Below are positions 50,097 through 59,342 of a stretch of DNA of 64,000 nt, in pieces (the stretch's first letter is position 1; each line of letters opens with the position of its first letter). The translations under genes and the position numbers were made by a program. The notes below the pieces were generated by a model. The model made no database searches. It had not been told where the DNA came from and worked only from the letters and a program-made list of their open reading frames with translations. This DNA is from Peribacillus sp. FSL E2-0218 (GTDB lineage: Bacteria > Bacillota > Bacilli > Bacillales > DSM-1321): NCBI RefSeq assembly GCF_037992945.1, contig NZ_CP150304.1, positions 3,165,501-3,229,500 on the forward strand, given 5' to 3'.

Positions 50097-51509
50097 TTAT
50101 TTTTCCATCCATTCAGTATGGAATGTACCTTCTTTATCGATACGTTGGTACGTATGAGCTCCGAAATAATCACGTTGCGCTTGAATTAAATTGGCTGGCA
50201 GCGTTTCAGTGCGATAGCTGTCGAAATAAGCAAGGGCAGATGATAGGCAAGGAACCGGTATCCCGTTCATTACCGCCGTTGATACGACCTCACGTAACGC
50301 CCCTTGGTAGCTTTCAACGATTCCTTGGAAGTAAGGGTCCAGCAGGAGGTTGTTCAGGTTCGCTTCACGATCGTAGGCATCCTTGATTTTTTGCAGGAAT
50401 TGCGCACGGATGATGCAGCCGCCACGGAAAATCATCGCGATATCACCATATTGCAAGTTCCAGTCATTTTCTTCCGACGCTGCTTTCATTTGAGCGAATC
50501 CTTGCGCGTAGGAACAGATTTTGCTCATATAAAGTGCTTTACGAATGCTTTCGATCAAAGCCTTCTTATCGCCTGTAAAGCTTTCGGCATTTGGACCGCG
50601 CAGGATTTTGCTCGCTTCGACACGTTCGTCCTTGATGGCCGAAATGAACCGGGCGAATACGGATTCGGTAATGATTGGCAGCGGTACACCAAGATCAAGG
50701 GCACTTTGGCTTGTCCATTTCCCGGTTCCCTTTTGGCCGGCTTTATCCAAAATGACATCAACCATCGGTTTCCCTGTTTCTTCATCATACTTTTTGAAGA
50801 TATCAGCGGTGATTTCAATCAGATAGCTATCAAGTTCCCCTTCATTCCATTCGGTGAATACTTCATGGAATTCCTCAGCAGAAAGTCCAAGAAGATTTTT
50901 CATAAGGAAATAAGATTCGGAAATTAGCTGCATGTCGCCATACTCGATCCCGTTATGTACCATTTTCACATAATGACCTGCTCCATCCGGCCCGATATAC
51001 GTACAGCAAGCATCACCATCGACTTTAGCTGAAATATCCTTCAAGATCGGTGCAACCAGTTCATATGCTTCTTTTTGACCGCCAGGCATGATGGAGGGAC
51101 CCGTTAGCGCTCCTTCTTCCCCGCCCGAGACGCCTGTACCGATGAAATGGATGCCGAGCTGGCTAAGTTCCTCATTGCGGCGTTGAGTGTCTTTGAAGAA
51201 CGTATTACCGCCATCAATGACGATGTCACCTTTTTCAAGTAACGGTTTTAATTGCTCGATGGTTGCATCTGTGGCCGCGCCGGCTTTAACCATCAATAAA
51301 ATTTTGCGTGGCGTTTCCAATGAATCGACGAATTCTTCAAGCGTATACGCCGCTTTGACATTTTTGCCTTCCGCTTCCTTCATCATGTCATCCGTTTTTG
51401 AACCTGAGCGATTATAAACGGATATGGAATAGCCTCTGCTCTCGATATTGAATGCAAGATTCTTACCCATTACTGCGAGTCCGATAACACCAATCTGTTG
51501 TTTTGTCAT
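50097..51509 (-). CDS. gndA: 6-phosphogluconate dehydrogenase (decarboxylating)
   Basis: 470 aa. Oxidises 6-phosphogluconate to ribulose-5-phosphate and CO2 with NAD(P). Rossmann motif IGVIGLAVMGKNLAFNIESRG (4-24), NRSGSKTDD, GTGVSGGEEGALTGPSIMPGG near 125, the catalytic KMVHNGIEYGDMQLI near 180, and the C-terminal FHTEWM. Nearly the same as B. subtilis GndA. The start at 51509 was chosen by that comparison; an ATG two codons earlier is possible. Third step after zwf. Confidence 0.96.
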   Translation of the reverse strand: MTKQQIGVIGLAVMGKNLAFNIESRGYSISVYNRSGSKTDDMMKEAEGKNVKAAYTLEEFVDSLETPRKILLMVKAGAATDATIEQLKPLLEKGDIVIDGGNTFFKDTQRRNEELSQLGIHFIGTGVSGGEEGALTGPSIMPGGQKEAYELVAPILKDISAKVDGDACCTYIGPDGAGHYVKMVHNGIEYGDMQLISESYFLMKNLLGLSAEEFHEVFTEWNEGELDSYLIEITADIFKKYDEETGKPMVDVILDKAGQKGTGKWTSQSALDLGVPLPIITESVFARFISAIKDERVEASKILRGPNAESFTGDKKALIESIRKALYMSKICSYAQGFAQMKAASEENDWNLQYGDIAMIFRGGCIIRAQFLQKIKDAYDREANLNNLLLDPYFQGIVESYQGALREVVSTAVMNGIPVPCLSSALAYFDSYRTETLPANLIQAQRDYFGAHTYQRIDKEGTFHTEWMEK

Positions 51510-51550
51510 GATCATCTTTCCCTTCTTTATATCTTTTCACAGCCCAGAAG

Positions 51551-52825
51551 CTATTCTTTGCCACCTGGAGGATCCTTCCTCCTTGATTGCTCGAAGAAGT
51601 CTTTACTGAAGCTCGTGTCTGTTCCGATCGAACCGTGCTTCAAGGGTATTCCCTTTTTAATAATATTTTCTCCGTACTTATTTTGCAAGTGTTCCATCGC
51701 TTCATACAACGGTTCCTTTTCTGCCTCCTTTTGGAAGGAAAAAATATCCAGTTGCATGAAGGCAGACTCTTTCTCGATGACATCATGGGCGGTTACACCG
51801 AGAAGCCTGATTCCTTCGCCATTCCAATTTTTCATGAAAAGATCGGTCGCTCCAGCCAATATGTCCTTTTTTTCAAACACCGGGTTGGAGACGGTCCGGC
51901 TTCTCGTAATGGTGCGGCGATCTTTGTAACGGATCGTCACCCCTATTTTTTGGCCAAGGAGACGTTTATTTTTCAAACGGGCAGCCACCTTCCCCGAAAG
52001 CTTTTCCAGGACACCGAGCAGTTCTTTTTGGTTGGTGGAGTCATGCGGGAGTGTGGTCGAGTTTCCTATGCTCTTATGATCAAAAATCGATTCGGGATCC
52101 ACGATCCTCGAATCAATGCCATTTGCCCTGTCTTTCAAACGGATTCCATTTATCCCAAGCAATTGTTTAAGCTGACTGTCCCGGGATTGGGCAAGATCTT
52201 TGATCGTAATGATGCCGATCGCATGAAGTTTTTCGGAGGTTTTTTGGCCGATGCCATGCATTTCGCCGACTTGCAGTGGCCAAAGCTTCTCGGGAATGTC
52301 CCTCTTCCTTAAAACGGTGATACCCATTGGCTTCTGCATATCCGAGGCCGTTTTGGCCAGGAATTTATTAGGTGCAATCCCTATGCTGCACGGGAGATCC
52401 ATCGTGTTATAAATCCGTTCCTGAATGCTTTTTGCTATTTCCAAAGGTGAGCCCAATTCGGCGCATTCGCTAATATCCAGATACCCTTCATCGATTGAAA
52501 CCGGTTCAACCATCTCTGTATATTGCCTTAATAAATCAAAAATGGCCAGTGACGCCTTCCGATAACGCTCAAAATTAGGCTTCTGAATGATCAATTGGGG
52601 ACAGAGTTTTTTCGCCTGCCATATCGGCATCGTCGTTTTGACCCCAAACTTCCTCGCTTCATAGCTGCAGGTGACGATTATGCCCCTTCTCTCTTCGACA
52701 TTACCGGCGATGGCAAGCGGCTTACCTTTCAAAGAAACATCATAGGACATCTCCACCGAAGCATAGAAACTATTCATGTCTACATGGAGAATGACCCTGC
52801 CATTTTTTGGGTACATATCCTTCAT
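51551..52825 (-). CDS. dinB: DNA polymerase IV (Y-family, PolY1/YqjH)
   Basis: 424 aa. Translesion polymerase. Catalytic ILHVDMNSFYASVEM (near 12-26) and PVSIDEGYLDI near 110; the thumb helix-hairpin-helix MHGIGQKTSEKLHAIGI near 182; the little finger to 350; and a clamp-binding motif QLDIFSF near 365. Order gndA-dinB-yqjE fits B. subtilis. The start MKDMYPKNG at 52825 was set by likeness; an earlier in-frame start would add 14 residues. The second Y-family polymerase in this window is at 34 kb. Confidence 0.92.
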   Translation of the reverse strand: MKDMYPKNGRVILHVDMNSFYASVEMSYDVSLKGKPLAIAGNVEERRGIIVTCSYEARKFGVKTTMPIWQAKKLCPQLIIQKPNFERYRKASLAIFDLLRQYTEMVEPVSIDEGYLDISECAELGSPLEIAKSIQERIYNTMDLPCSIGIAPNKFLAKTASDMQKPMGITVLRKRDIPEKLWPLQVGEMHGIGQKTSEKLHAIGIITIKDLAQSRDSQLKQLLGINGIRLKDRANGIDSRIVDPESIFDHKSIGNSTTLPHDSTNQKELLGVLEKLSGKVAARLKNKRLLGQKIGVTIRYKDRRTITRSRTVSNPVFEKKDILAGATDLFMKNWNGEGIRLLGVTAHDVIEKESAFMQLDIFSFQKEAEKEPLYEAMEHLQNKYGENIIKKGIPLKHGSIGTDTSFSKDFFEQSRRKDPPGGKE

Positions 52826-52872
52826 ATTGACCGTCACATCCTTGAAAAAATAAGGCTGTTTTCGCATAATTC

Positions 52873-52990
52873 ATGCTATCCACCAAGCCATGCGGTGTGG
52901 TTGATTTCCCCTCGAAAGCTCGCTTATCCAAAGGGCGGGCGGTTGGCCTCCTCGGCGGGAACACCTGTCCCGCTGCTCCAATCCCCCGTT
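52873..52990 (-). repeat. Dispersed copy of the structured repeat family
   Basis: On the minus strand it shares the CCGAGGAGGC-CCGCCCGCCC core with the 19.5-kb array, and a flank GGAAATCAACCACACCGCAT with the element at 61.3 kb. It lies just upstream of dinB, in a gene-free stretch. Degenerate and truncated. Confidence 0.6.
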
Positions 52991-53069
52991 AAATCGTTTC
53001 GATATAAAAATACGAAAAGAGCCAAAAATATAAACACATTAACCTATCCAAAGTTGGTGTTTGTCGCTT

Positions 53070-53203
53070 CAAGAAAAACAGCCATCATTTCATTGATGAC
53101 TGTACATGTCTTCCCTCAATACTTGAACGCCCATCGCAATAAAACCGGTTACCCGCCTTAATCCGATCCACTCAATCTCTATCTTCAAATCAAGTCCGTT
53201 CAT
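53070..53203 (-). CDS. Possible micro-protein before a terminator (low confidence)
   Basis: A 37-codon frame (53090-53203, MNGLDLKIEIEWIGLRRVTG...) follows AAGGGACGG. Its stop codon lies inside a terminator hairpin (ACAGTCATC/GATGGCTGT plus a T run, to about 53070). This pairing supports a small transcribed gene, but I see no family, and the frame could be chance. Upstream (53220-53300) is a long hairpin with GGGGATG/CATCCCC that probably ends the PepT-like transcript. Confidence 0.3.
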
Positions 53204-53308
53204 CCGTCCCTTAAAAAGACATTTCCGAAGAAAACAGGGGATGCTTATGGGGTAAGTATCTTCTCGATGGAAAAGAAAAGCCCCACATCCCCTCACCATT
53301 TTTCGCTA

Positions 53309-54427
53309 TTACGCGGATACTTCCTGAATAATGCTGACGACCATTTCAGCAAGTTTCGTCAATTCTTCAACCGGAATTCTTTCATTCGTTGTATGGATAT
53401 CTTCATAGCCGACGGCAAGATTTACAGTAGGAATCCCAAAACCGGCAATGACATTCGCATCGCTTCCGCCGCCGCTTTTGACTAGCTCGCATGGACGGCC
53501 GATTTTTTCCGCTGCTTTTCTTGCGACTTCGACGACATGATCACCAGCACCATATTTGAACCCTGGATACATGACGGTAACTTCCACTTCAGCCCGTCCG
53601 CCCATTTCAATGGCTGCCGTCTCGAATGCTTCTTTCATTCTTGCTACCTGTTTTTCCATCTTTTCAGGAATTAATGATCTTGCTTCTGCAAGGATTTCTA
53701 CATGGTCACAAACGATATTCGTTTGCTGTCCTCCCTGAAAACGGCCGATGTTAGCTGTCGTTTCTTCGTCGATGCGGCCCAATGGCATTCTTGAAATCGC
53801 TTTGGACGCAATCGTTATCGCCGAAACTCCTTTTTCAGGAGCCACACCAGCATGGGCGGTCTTGCCTAAAATGGTTGCAGACACTTTCGCCTGAGTAGGT
53901 GCAGCGACCACCACATTTCCCACTTTTCCGTCACTATCAAGCGCAAAACCGAATTTAGCGGTTACAAGGGAGCGATCCATCGCCTTGGCTCCAACCAAGC
54001 CGGATTCTTCCCCGACCGTGATGATGAATTCGATTGTTCCATGCTCAATATTCTGTTCCTTCAACACTTTAAGCGTTTCTAACATGACCGCTAATCCCGC
54101 TTTGTCATCCGCTCCCAAAATGGTCGTACCGTCTGACACTATGTATCCATCCTTAATGGAAGGCTTGATGCCCTGACCAGGAACGACCGTGTCCATATGG
54201 GAAGTGAAATAGATGGTATCTACGTTTTTCTTCGTTCCTTTAAGCGTACATATTAAATTGCCTGCACCATGACCGGTAACGGCTGTTGTATCATCTTCAA
54301 AAACCTCTACACCTAATGCCGTGAATTTTTCTTTCAGGACTTTGGCGATGGCTGCTTCATTTTTCGTTTCGGAATCAATTTGTACCAATTCCATAAATTC
54401 ACTTACGATACGTTCTTCATTAATCAT
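53309..54427 (-). CDS. M20 tripeptidase PepT-like (YqjE)
   Basis: 372 aa. Zinc aminopeptidase of the M20 group that removes N-terminal residues from tripeptides. The metal and catalytic residues are in FTSHMDTVVPG, LGADDKAGLAVMLE and IITVGEESGLVGAKAMD. The lid domain is about 180-290. VGYEDIHTTNERI supplies the last His. Length is normal for PepT-type M20 peptidases. It follows the yqjD-mce group upstream and is followed by a hairpin at 53220-53300. Confidence 0.9.
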   Translation of the reverse strand: MINEERIVSEFMELVQIDSETKNEAAIAKVLKEKFTALGVEVFEDDTTAVTGHGAGNLICTLKGTKKNVDTIYFTSHMDTVVPGQGIKPSIKDGYIVSDGTTILGADDKAGLAVMLETLKVLKEQNIEHGTIEFIITVGEESGLVGAKAMDRSLVTAKFGFALDSDGKVGNVVVAAPTQAKVSATILGKTAHAGVAPEKGVSAITIASKAISRMPLGRIDEETTANIGRFQGGQQTNIVCDHVEILAEARSLIPEKMEKQVARMKEAFETAAIEMGGRAEVEVTVMYPGFKYGAGDHVVEVARKAAEKIGRPCELVKSGGGSDANVIAGFGIPTVNLAVGYEDIHTTNERIPVEELTKLAEMVVSIIQEVSA

Positions 54428-54576
54428 AAAATAAAACCTCCAAAAAAGTTTTCCACTTTAATTATACTTCTAAAAGCGGCGCTCCGGCAAATAATGTGAC
54501 AGTCCATCGCTCCTTCCCTTGCTTTTCAGTTCCAAAAAAATCGTGAGCGAACGTACTTATCGCTCTCTCCCTGCAT

Positions 54577-54617
54577 AGCAGAAAGAGCCCGAACAGATAT
54601 CGTTCAGGTTCTTTCTC
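54577..54617 (-). terminator. Terminator after the carboxyltransferase gene
   Basis: On the minus strand AGAAAGAACCTGAAC pairs with GTTCGGGCTCTTTCT around GATATCT, just after the stop codon; the tail is only weakly T-rich. Confidence 0.55.
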
Positions 54618-54624
54618 GTACGGA

Positions 54625-56178
54625 TTACAACGGAATATTGCCGTGTTTTTTCCATGGACGCTTTTCTTTTTTGTTGCGGAGCATTTCAAGCGATTGGATG
54701 ATCTTGATCCTGGTTTCCCGGGGATCAATGACATCATCCACCATACCAAGGCTGGCAGCGACATATGGATTAGCGAATTTCTCCCGGTATTCTTCAATTT
54801 TAGCCGCACGAGTAGCTTCTGGATCTTGACTGTTTTGTATCTCACGGGCAAAAATGATATTTGCCGCTCCAGCAGAGCCCATAACCGCAATTTCGGCATT
54901 CGGCCAAGCAAACGTAAGATCCGCCCCAATGGACTTACTATTTAGGGCCACATACGCCCCGCCGTATGCTTTACGCAGGATGATCGTCAATTTTGGCACG
55001 GTTGCTTCGGAGTATGCATAGAGAAGCTTTGCTCCGTGGCGGATAATCCCGCCATGCTCCTGCTTGACGCCCGGGAAGAATCCTGAAACATCTTCAAATG
55101 TAATCAAGGGAATGTTGAATGAGTCACAAAAACGAATGAAGCGGGCAGCCTTATCGGATGAATCAATATCCAGTCCGCCAGCCAACACTTTTGGCTGGTT
55201 ACAAACAAGCCCCACCGATTTCCCCTTGATTCGGGCCAAGCCAATCACGATATTTTTCGCGAAGCCCTCTTGCACTTCCATGAAGGACCCCTCATCTACG
55301 ACTTGCTCCAACACTTTCCGAACATCATATGGGCGGATTCCTTCAAAAGGGACAACATCCGTTAAATCGGGACGATAGTCATCTCCATCGTCACTTTCCA
55401 GAACCGGCGGCTTTTCTTCATTGTTTTGTGGTAAATAGCTCAGGAGACGTCTAACGTCAGCCAGAACTTGTTCTTCAGATGCGCCTTTGAAATGGGCATT
55501 ACCGCTAATGGTATTATGTACAGTCGCTCCGCCCAATCCTTCTGATGATATCTTTTCCCCTGTAACCGTCTCAATCACTTTTGGTCCAGTAATGAACATT
55601 TGGCTCGTTTTTTCCACCATGAAAACGAAGTCGGTTATCGCTGGGGAATATACGGCTCCTCCTGCACAAGGGCCCATGATAACGGAAATTTGCGGGATGA
55701 CGCCTGAATAAATCGAGTTACGGTAAAAGATTTGACCATATCCGTCAAGAGAAACTACACCTTCTTGAATGCGCGCCCCGCCAGAATCATTCAATCCGAT
55801 GAAAGGCGCTCCATTTTCCGCTGCCAAATCCATGACATTGGCAATTTTCAGAGCATGCATTTCTCCCAGTGCTCCGCCAAATACAGTGAAATCCTGTGAA
55901 AACAAATAGATATCACGCCCGTTTACTTTTCCATAGCCCGTAACGACCCCTTCTCCCGGCCCTTCTTCCTTTTCCATGCCAAAATTGGTGTTACGATGTT
56001 TAATGAAGGGATTAAGTTCGATGAACGATCCCGGATCCACTAAAAGATCGATCCTTTCCCTTGCCGTAAGTTTTCCCTTTTCATGCTGCTTATCGATTCT
56101 TTCTTCACCGCCGCCCATTTCTACTTTACGGCGTCTGTCATATAAATCATTGATCGCTCCATAGATGTCGTCTGTCAT
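54625..56178 (-). CDS. yqjD: Acyl-CoA carboxylase carboxyltransferase (propionyl-CoA carboxylase beta type, YqjD)
   Basis: 517 aa, the usual size for biotin-dependent carboxyltransferase beta subunits. N-terminal DLYDRRRKVEMGGGEERIDKQHEKGKLTARERIDLLVDPGSF, the oxyanion region GLNDSGGARIQEGVVSLDGYG, MGPCAGGAVYSPA and the second domain FEDVSGFFPGVKQEHGGIIRHGAKLLYAYSEATVPKLTII, all typical. It moves CO2 from carboxybiotin to propionyl-CoA or a related acyl-CoA, making (S)-methylmalonyl-CoA. No biotin carboxylase or biotin carrier gene is nearby. It overlaps the epimerase gene by 4 bp (ATGA). Confidence 0.93.
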   Translation of the reverse strand: MTDDIYGAINDLYDRRRKVEMGGGEERIDKQHEKGKLTARERIDLLVDPGSFIELNPFIKHRNTNFGMEKEEGPGEGVVTGYGKVNGRDIYLFSQDFTVFGGALGEMHALKIANVMDLAAENGAPFIGLNDSGGARIQEGVVSLDGYGQIFYRNSIYSGVIPQISVIMGPCAGGAVYSPAITDFVFMVEKTSQMFITGPKVIETVTGEKISSEGLGGATVHNTISGNAHFKGASEEQVLADVRRLLSYLPQNNEEKPPVLESDDGDDYRPDLTDVVPFEGIRPYDVRKVLEQVVDEGSFMEVQEGFAKNIVIGLARIKGKSVGLVCNQPKVLAGGLDIDSSDKAARFIRFCDSFNIPLITFEDVSGFFPGVKQEHGGIIRHGAKLLYAYSEATVPKLTIILRKAYGGAYVALNSKSIGADLTFAWPNAEIAVMGSAGAANIIFAREIQNSQDPEATRAAKIEEYREKFANPYVAASLGMVDDVIDPRETRIKIIQSLEMLRNKKEKRPWKKHGNIPL

Positions 56179-56597
56179 CCTTGCTCCTCCTTCGGTGATG
56201 CTTGTTCACAGAGCTCGTATAATACACCTGCAGTAGATTTGGGGTGAACGAAAGCAACATCCGCTGCGTGCGCTCCCTTCCGCGATGTATTATCGATCAT
56301 CCGTAATCCTGATTGTTTCAATTCTTCGATTCGGGCTTCGATATCGTCTACTCCAAGGGCGACATGATGGATACCCTCACCACGCTTTTCAATGAATTTA
56401 GCAATCGGGCTTTCCGGTGATAACGCTTCCAATAATTCCAAACGGGTATTGCCTGCCATAATAAAGGCCACTTTCACACCTTGGCTTTCGACAGTCTCGA
56501 TCCCTTCGAGTTCCAACTTCAGCGTTTCCGTGTAAAGCGGCAACGAATCATCCAGTGACTTGACCGCAATGCCGATATGATCGATATTTTTAATCAT
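56175..56597 (-). CDS. mce: Methylmalonyl-CoA epimerase
   Basis: 140 aa. VOC-fold metalloenzyme that interconverts (S)- and (R)-methylmalonyl-CoA. IKNIDHIGIAVKSLDDSLPLYTETLKLE at the start carries the first His; GIHHVALGVDDIEARIEEL and RKGAHAADVAFVHPKSTAGVLYELCE supply the other ligands and the final Glu. Start at 56597 is 7 nt from AGGGGG. It is translationally coupled to the carboxyltransferase gene. The mutase that would use its product begins at 63 kb. Confidence 0.93.
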   Translation of the reverse strand: MIKNIDHIGIAVKSLDDSLPLYTETLKLELEGIETVESQGVKVAFIMAGNTRLELLEALSPESPIAKFIEKRGEGIHHVALGVDDIEARIEELKQSGLRMIDNTSRKGAHAADVAFVHPKSTAGVLYELCEQASPKEEQG

Positions 56598-56757
56598 CAT
56601 CCATCCCCCTAACCAATATTGGTTGATTCTATTAAAATATGACTAACATTCCAAAGACCTAAGATTCAAAATAATAGGAACATTACACTTTTACTTGTGT
56701 CTGCTAAACGTACACGTTAAAATGAAATCAATTAAACTGTTATGAGGGAGAGAGCAT

Positions 56758-56853
56758 ATGGGAAACAAAAAAATGAGAAAAATCGTTGTATATTTAATGC
56801 TTATCTCAATGATATTAACAACGTTATTGTCGGGTATTGCATTTCTTTTGTAA
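56758..56853 (+). CDS. prli42: Stressosome-associated membrane protein Prli42
   Basis: 31 aa. N-terminus MGNKKMRKIVVYLMLISMIL, one membrane helix with a basic N-terminal anchor, close to the Listeria/Bacillus Prli42 consensus (M-NK-MRK-VVYLMLI-M). Prli42 tethers the stressosome to the membrane in Listeria. GAGGGAGAG precedes the ATG. A shared terminator follows. Confidence 0.85.
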   Translation: MGNKKMRKIVVYLMLISMILTTLLSGIAFLL

Positions 56854-56865
56854 TAGATATCAAAT

Positions 56866-56900
56866 GAAGAGGGGAGCCTAGGCTTCCCTCTTTATTTGAT
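56866..56900. terminator. Shared terminator of prli42 and yqjB
   Basis: AAGAGGGGAGCC pairs with GGCTTCCCTCTT, followed by TATTTG on the plus strand; it overlaps the yqjB stop codon. Confidence 0.8.
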
Positions 56901-57407
56901 TGCGCCACTCTTCATTGCCAATGTTTTGAAATCCTCGGATGAATGGGTGATCAACACCTTTGTGCCGGCATTCACTTTTTCGTACAAACGTTCCACATCG
57001 GATTTATGCATGCGTACACAGCCGTTTGAAATGAATTTACCAATCGAGGAAGGTTGGTTCGTACCATGGATGCCATAGATCCTCCCATCGGTGTTCCTTG
57101 CGTCAAATCCAATCCACCTCGACCCCAATGGATTCCTTGGATCGCCGCCGGGGATATTCTTTTTTCGATAATAAGGATTGACGGCTTTGACCTTAATGGT
57201 GAATATCCCTTCGGGTGTCAGCTCCTGACTCTTCCCGGTACCGACGGGCAAAATCTCCTTGACCTCATTATCATCGATGAACGCCAATTTGTTGCTGGCT
57301 TTATTAATGATGATGAAAGGATTGCCAGGCTTAACCGAGTGAGGTTCGGCATGTACAGATAGCGGCCACAACGAAAACATAAGCATGAAAGAAAGGATCC
57401 ATCTCAT
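56892..57407 (-). CDS. yqjB: L,D-transpeptidase YqjB-like
   Basis: 171 aa. A signal peptide (1-21, ending SVHAEP) is followed by a YkuD domain. The catalytic site shows His in YGIHGTNQPSSIGKFISNGCVRMHKSDVERLY, with the nucleophilic Cys in SNGCVRM. These enzymes make 3-3 cross-links in peptidoglycan or attach proteins. The start at 57407 (MRWILSF) follows AAAGGAA at 9 nt; TTG three codons earlier is possible. Its end overlaps the terminator shared with prli42. Order yqjB-yqjA matches B. subtilis. Confidence 0.9.
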   Translation of the reverse strand: MRWILSFMLMFSLWPLSVHAEPHSVKPGNPFIIINKASNKLAFIDDNEVKEILPVGTGKSQELTPEGIFTIKVKAVNPYYRKKNIPGGDPRNPLGSRWIGFDARNTDGRIYGIHGTNQPSSIGKFISNGCVRMHKSDVERLYEKVNAGTKVLITHSSEDFKTLAMKSGAIK

Positions 57408-57438
57408 TTGTATCAATTCCTTTACTTTTTTGCTTAGT

Positions 57439-58428
57439 TTAAGCCAAGTGCCTCTTCTTCATTCGGTGATTGCTAAGTTTGGGCAATCCCTTGAAGGAAT
57501 GCTTCAGCAATAAATAGCGCTCCATTTCCTTCATGAGCTGCAATAATGCGGCCCTGGATTCAAACTCTTCCCTTGTCTGCGGAAGGGCCATCCCCCTAAA
57601 AAAGATCTCCAGCTCTTCAAGCTTGTTCAGATAAATGATGGCCGTATTTTGGGGATGGACGTTTTCGGACAGGTCTTGTATGAAATTCGCCACGATGCCG
57701 CTTTGCTTGACGACCAACGGAATATTCGTGACTAGGGGAAGAATACGTTCAATTATTTCAAATTGCTTTTCACGCATTTTGAAATAATGGTAATACAGAT
57801 CCTCTTCCCTTAGAAAGTGATTCTCCACGTCCCGGAAAGCAAGGCTTTTGGCTTCATTAAGAAGATCGGCCGTTTCAGTGATTTCCTTTCCCCCCCATGT
57901 GTGATCATTATCCCGGAGATAACGGACGATCCCCATCAGAATTTCACTGAAGTTCGTTTCGATCCGCTCCTGATAGTCCAGCAGCTTATCATCCACACTA
58001 GGCATGTACAGATTCATGACAAGCGCTACCCCGATCCCGACGGCAATCAATATCGTTTCATTCATCACCAAGGAAAAAGTGATGTGTCCCGATCCATATA
58101 GATGTAAGATGATGACACAGCTCGTAACGATTCCCTCATTAATCTTCAAGGCAACGGTCGTCGGAATGAAAATCAAAAGAATCAGTCCTATGATCAGCGG
58201 ATGAAAGGCGATGAATTGAAACATAAGGAAAGAATAGGTCATGGCGATTAAACAAGCTAAAAACCGGTGCCAGGAAGCATACACCGACTTCTTTTTCGTA
58301 ACCTGGATACATAAAATCGTGATGATTCCCGCAGACGCGAAATTTTCCAGATTAAGCATTTGTGAAATAATGATTGCCAAGGTAGCCCCTAAAGCAGTTT
58401 TAATCGTTCTGTATCCGATTTTAAACAT
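57439..58428 (-). CDS. yqjA: YqjA-like aromatic-acid-exporter family membrane protein
   Basis: 329 aa. Four or five membrane helices in the first ~145 residues (KTALGATLAIIISQMLNLENFASAGIITILCIQVTKKKS, the ArAE_1 start), then a long soluble helical C-terminal domain (about 150-329, of the DUF939 type). Likely exports small organic acids, but no substrate has been shown. Adjacent to yqjB as in B. subtilis. Codon use is like its neighbours. Confidence 0.87.
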   Translation of the reverse strand: MFKIGYRTIKTALGATLAIIISQMLNLENFASAGIITILCIQVTKKKSVYASWHRFLACLIAMTYSFLMFQFIAFHPLIIGLILLIFIPTTVALKINEGIVTSCVIILHLYGSGHITFSLVMNETILIAVGIGVALVMNLYMPSVDDKLLDYQERIETNFSEILMGIVRYLRDNDHTWGGKEITETADLLNEAKSLAFRDVENHFLREEDLYYHYFKMREKQFEIIERILPLVTNIPLVVKQSGIVANFIQDLSENVHPQNTAIIYLNKLEELEIFFRGMALPQTREEFESRAALLQLMKEMERYLLLKHSFKGLPKLSNHRMKKRHLA

Positions 58429-58563
58429 TGTTATGTATCACCTGGCTCTTTCGCTATCTATTATAATACTATCAGGATTACAGAATTTTTCACAGTCCTT
58501 TGACCTGGAATTTTCCGATATTTCTAAATACATTCCATCAAGAATACGTTATAGGAATAAAAT

Positions 58564-58596
58564 AAAAAAAGGCAACCTACCTGTCACCTTTTTTCT
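58564..58596 (-). terminator. Terminator after artR
   Basis: On the minus strand AAAAAAGGTGAC pairs with GTTGCCTTTTTT (two G-U pairs) around AGGTAG; it lies 24 bp after the artR stop. Confidence 0.75.
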
Positions 58597-58619
58597 TGAT
58601 TATATCCTATTTTCTCCAC

Positions 58620-59342
58620 TTATAAAACTTTTTCCAAGAAGTCTTTTGCTCGCTGGCTTTTCGGATTCGAAAAGAATTCATTCGGCGCACTTTCCTCAAC
58701 GAGCAGGCCCTCATCCAAGAATAGAACGCGATCGGCCACTTCTTTGGCGAATCCCATTTCATGTGTCACGATCAGCATGGTCATTCCTGTATGTGCCAAT
58801 GACTTCATGACCTCAAGCACTTCCTTCACCATCTCGGGATCAAGAGCTGAAGTCGGCTCATCGAAAAGCATGACCTCCGGATTCATGGCCAATGCCCGTG
58901 CAATGGCAACCCTTTGTTTTTGCCCCCCTGATAGGCGATTCGGATAGGAAGATTCTTTTTCGGCCAAGCCCACTTTGGTCAAGAGCTCACGTGCTTGCCT
59001 TACTGCCTCGCCCTTTGATAGCTTTTTCACTTTCATCGGTGCATATGTCAGATTTTCGAGCACGGTCTTGTGGGGGAATAAATGGAAGTGCTGAAATACC
59101 ATACCGACATTCTCGCGCACCTTCATGATATTGGTCTTTTTATCGGTGATCACTTGATCTTTGAACGAAATTCGACCATCCGTAGGGGTTTCCAGCATAT
59201 TAATGCAGCGCAAGAACGTTGATTTCCCTGATCCTGATGGTCCAATAATGGCCAACACTTCACCCTGGGCAATCTCGGTGCTGATTCCTTTCAACACCTC
59301 AAGCTTACCATAATTTTTTTTGAGTCCATCTATTTTAATCAC
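58620..59342 (-). CDS. artR: Arginine ABC transporter ATP-binding protein ArtR
   Basis: 240 aa. Polar amino-acid ABC ATPase: Walker A IGPSGSGKSTFLRCINMLE (32-50), Q-loop VGMVFQHFHLFPHKTVLEN, signature LSGGQKQRVAIARALAM and Walker B VMLFDEPTSALDPEMVKEV. H-loop is LIVTHEM. With ArtQ and ArtP it imports arginine (YqiX-YqiY-YqiZ in B. subtilis). Its start overlaps the artQ end by 8 bp. Confidence 0.92.
   Translation of the reverse strand: MIKIDGLKKNYGKLEVLKGISTEIAQGEVLAIIGPSGSGKSTFLRCINMLETPTDGRISFKDQVITDKKTNIMKVRENVGMVFQHFHLFPHKTVLENLTYAPMKVKKLSKGEAVRQARELLTKVGLAEKESSYPNRLSGGQKQRVAIARALAMNPEVMLFDEPTSALDPEMVKEVLEVMKSLAHTGMTMLIVTHEMGFAKEVADRVLFLDEGLLVEESAPNEFFSNPKSQRAKDFLEKVL

Noticed and set aside
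52595..53161. 188-codon plus-strand frame antisense to dinB
   Set aside because: Mirror frame of the polymerase gene that runs into a repeat copy; composition is not protein-like beyond the overlap.
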